Below are positions 61,499-64,000 of a DNA stretch of 64,000 nt, in pieces. This stretch comes from Urophycis tenuis. Lineage: Eukaryota > Chordata > Actinopteri > Gadiformes > Phycidae. Position 1 is the first letter of the stretch; each line of letters begins with the position of its first letter. The notes under the pieces were generated by a model. That model had not been told where the DNA came from, searched no databases, and saw only the letters and a list, made by a program, of their open reading frames with translations. The position numbers and the translations under genes were made by a program. The stretch spans positions 12,537,918 through 12,601,917 of the forward strand of contig JAXIVH010000008.1 in NCBI GenBank assembly GCA_036785325.1, in the 5' to 3' direction.

Positions 61499-63776
61499 CG
61501 AGAGAGAGTGGAAAATTACTCTGTGTCTGGCAGTGACTGAATGGGAGGCAGCATGTGCTGCATCGCATGAAAAAAAAAGAAAAAAAAGGAAACATAACGA
61601 AAAACTACAGAAGCCTTGCTGAGCACGGAAACAAGTGGGCACCTGATCACGGGACCCCCTCCACACAGACCCGACACCACTACAGCCCCGACTGCAGCCT
61701 GCCACGCCACACACCGCCCACCCCCACCCCCCCTGCAGGACGAGGGCAGAGAGAGGGGTACGGTTCAGACCCAATGGCCCCCGACGGGACGGAGAGTGAC
61801 CCACTGTCATTGGAGAAAAAAAAAAAAAAGAAACGAACTCCCTCACTCTCTCTCTCTTCATTTAAAACCCGATCCTGTAATCCTAACTTCTGGCATTTGG
61901 GCGGAGGACGGCGCCAAGGGCAGCAGGAGCGTATGCTGGGCTCGCAGAAATGAAATGACGGAAACACACAACTATGTACACCGGCACGTGGACACACCGG
62001 GAGATCGGCTTTCAGGAAATTATAGCGGTAGTGATATCAATATCAATGGGGGGAGGGCAAATAAAAATGTGATATCTCGAAGGGAGGGGCAGGAGATGGG
62101 AATCAAGAGCATGGGGGAGGAAAGGAGGGCAGAGAGTCACTATTAGTGCCGCTGAAGGTGGTACGGCGGGCCTGTATCCTCCAGCATGCAATGATCATAG
62201 GGTCTGCTTCTCGTCATCCCTGTCTCCCTGTCTCACGCACACGCGCACACGCACACGCACACACACACACACACACTAGAACTTGGGGTGGGGTTTTGCC
62301 CGGCTCCGGGGGGAATAAAAGGAAGGCGAAGCAGAGCGCAGCGATTGCCGCCTTCTCCTGCCGCTTTCCTCCCTCAGCTGCACCTGCCGGCCAGAGGTAA
62401 TAACCCGGAGGGGAGCATGGGGGTTGTAGTCCTGAGCAAACGTGAAGGAGGGATGAAGGGAGGGGTATTGTCATCCTGGGGCAGAGGGGAAGTGAAGGAG
62501 GAGGTGGTGGTGGTGGTGGTGGGGGAGGTGGTGGTGGTGGTGGTGGTGGGGGAGGTGGTGGTGGAGGGTCATAAAGCACCATGCCTCCTACAGAGAGAGC
62601 CTGAATCAAAGCCGGAGCAGGTGGAGGAAGGGGGAGGGTATGTGTGTGCTACGTCAAACGCGAAGGCTGCCGCGCATCAGGGAGAGGCTGGCAGGAATGT
62701 TATTCTACTGAAATAAAATGGATGCCGTCTTCTGCTTGTCTTGTCATCCAACAGCCACTGGAAGTGTGGACATCAAGCAGCCCTGTAGGAGCACTGCACC
62801 AGCAACACACACACACAGACACACATACACACACGCACACACGCACACACACACACACACACGGTCTGTCATGAGAACAGTCCTGTCACACGTGTGGCGT
62901 GTGACACATACATAACATATATGTCATGCTGCTCTCTTACCCCACCCCCCCCCCCCCTCCCTGCCAAACTCCACATAGTACAGTCCACCATTGAAGTGTT
63001 GCGTGAAAACAAACCAAAGTCTCGACCACATGACCTCCTCTGCTGCTTCAGCTGGGCTGTTGCACTGTGTGCATGTGAGGATATTTGTCCAAGTGTCGGT
63101 GTGCGTACATATTTGTGTGTGTGCATATGCGTGCGTGAGTGTGTGTGTGTATTGGTCCCTCCCCTCCATGTATGACTGTTGCGGTCCACAGTGGAGAAAT
63201 GTTCAGGGACAAGGCCACGCTGACACTCAATAAAAATATAGAAATGACTGTTAACATACCCGCAGCAACACACACACAATAAGGAAGAACAGCAGCCAGA
63301 CTGCACGACCCCCCCCCCCGCCCCCCGCGCCCGCCCGCCCCCAGCACACTTGCAGGTGTAGAAAGAACAAGACATGGCCGACCTCAGTGACTCGGCGCTG
63401 GCAGACATACACGTACACACACACGTACACACACACACACGCGCCGGCGGCTCGGCCGACATGCGACGCCGCAGTAACATGTTTACATGTGCTGCAGTGC
63501 AGACCCAAACACACACACACACACACACAGCACACAGATCAACAACATGGTGGTAATATTCATGCCAACGCAAGCAGATGATGCCCAGAGAGAGGGATCC
63601 CCTGACTCAAATGCATTAACTACACACCTTACAAACCGCTCCCCACCCGCTTTACAGCAGAATCAGGACCAGCTGCACAGTGGTCACACCTACACCCAGC
63701 TTCAGGCTGCATAGCGCTGGGCAGCTGCATCGCTCGACCACCCTCCCCGATCGCCAAGGGTGTTTATGCATATGTA

Positions 63777-63779
<3 letters not shown>

Positions 63780-63817
<38 letters not shown>

Positions 63818-63818
63818 A
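63780..63818. repeat. (TG)n microsatellite
   Basis: A short pure TG run, about 35 bp downstream of the donor of the candidate ndrg3 first exon. Confidence 0.9.
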
Positions 63819-63854
63819 TGTGTGTGCGTGATACGCCAACGGTGTTCCACTCAC

Positions 63855-63905
63855 CGCCCCGTTCCCAGAGCAAGCGATCTGGTCCAGATCCAGAATGGCA
63901 GACAT
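63855..63905 (-). CDS. ndrg3: Candidate alternative first coding exon of ndrg3
   Basis: An ATG-initiated 17-codon frame (MSAILDLDQIACSGNGA) ends at a good donor, GCG/GTGAGT, in phase 0. The next recognised ndrg3 exon starts in phase 0 with EHDIET, so the two would join in frame. NDRG4 is known to use a short alternative N-terminus spliced directly before its EHDIET. I do not recognise this peptide as any other gene's start. No transcript evidence is available here. Confidence 0.45.
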
Positions 63906-64000
63906 GTTTCCCACGCAGGAGAGCGGCGTGCAGTGTTGAGCTACGCGTGTGATGGGAGGCTTTGAAGATCTTTCCCAGAACGGGAAAGGGGAGGGACAGC

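Larger units (their letters stand above)
59665..63854. other. Probable ndrg3 first intron, repeat-rich
   Basis: No exon with a family match was found, and the usual NDRG N-terminus (a KPLL-type motif exon) was not seen. The interval holds GA/CT tracts (59,683-59,760; 60,284-60,300; 61,037-61,195; 61,453-61,508), CA/TG tracts (62,236-62,278; 62,805-62,860), a GGT tract (62,503-62,570) and a three-copy tandem repeat at 61,228-61,332. Confidence 0.5.

Overview
This is vertebrate nuclear DNA, almost certainly from a teleost fish. The genes are split into many small exons with GT-AG introns. There is no sign of operons, Shine-Dalgarno sites or prokaryotic coding density. Dinucleotide microsatellites, (TG)n/(CA)n and (CT)n/(GA)n, are extremely dense, and tRNA-derived SINE copies and other familiar fish interspersed repeats are present. 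That density recalls gadiform (cod-like) genomes, but the species assignment is only a guess.

Layout. 1-12,077 is a repeat-rich intergenic region with no gene I can support. 12,132-30,384 (+) is a complete slow/cardiac-type sarcomeric myosin heavy chain gene, myh7b. I resolved it into 43 coding exons that join in frame to 1,942 residues, and one of its introns carries the microRNA miR-499. A tail-to-tail interval follows, then trpc4ap on the minus strand (33,382 to about 43,920; 18 exons, of which the first is uncertain). Next come sla2 (45,119-47,765, minus; 7 coding exons, 257 residues) and ndrg3 (51,941-59,664, minus, plus a candidate first exon at 63,855-63,905). The N-terminal part of ndrg3 is interrupted by a 200-N assembly gap and by four single-base frameshifts.

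The gene order matches human 20q11.2: MYH7B and TRPC4AP are tail-to-tail neighbours, and SLA2 lies beside NDRG3. The products do not form one pathway. Myh7b and miR-499 form a muscle host-gene/microRNA pair. Trpc4ap is a ubiquitin-ligase substrate adaptor. Sla2 is an SH3-SH2 adaptor of lymphocyte signalling. Ndrg3 is an alpha/beta-hydrolase-fold protein linked to hypoxia and growth signalling.

I found no undescribed gene system. The most interesting signals are: (a) splice acceptors in three genes that sit directly against UG-repeat microsatellites; (b) a hAT-like MITE terminus fused to a trpc4ap splice acceptor; (c) four +1 frameshifts confined to ndrg3 next to the gap; (d) a Met-rich first IQ motif in Myh7b; (e) a diverged tandem duplication of a non-coding block upstream of sla2; (f) a 2-kb higher-order minisatellite that ends 15 bp from a splice donor.
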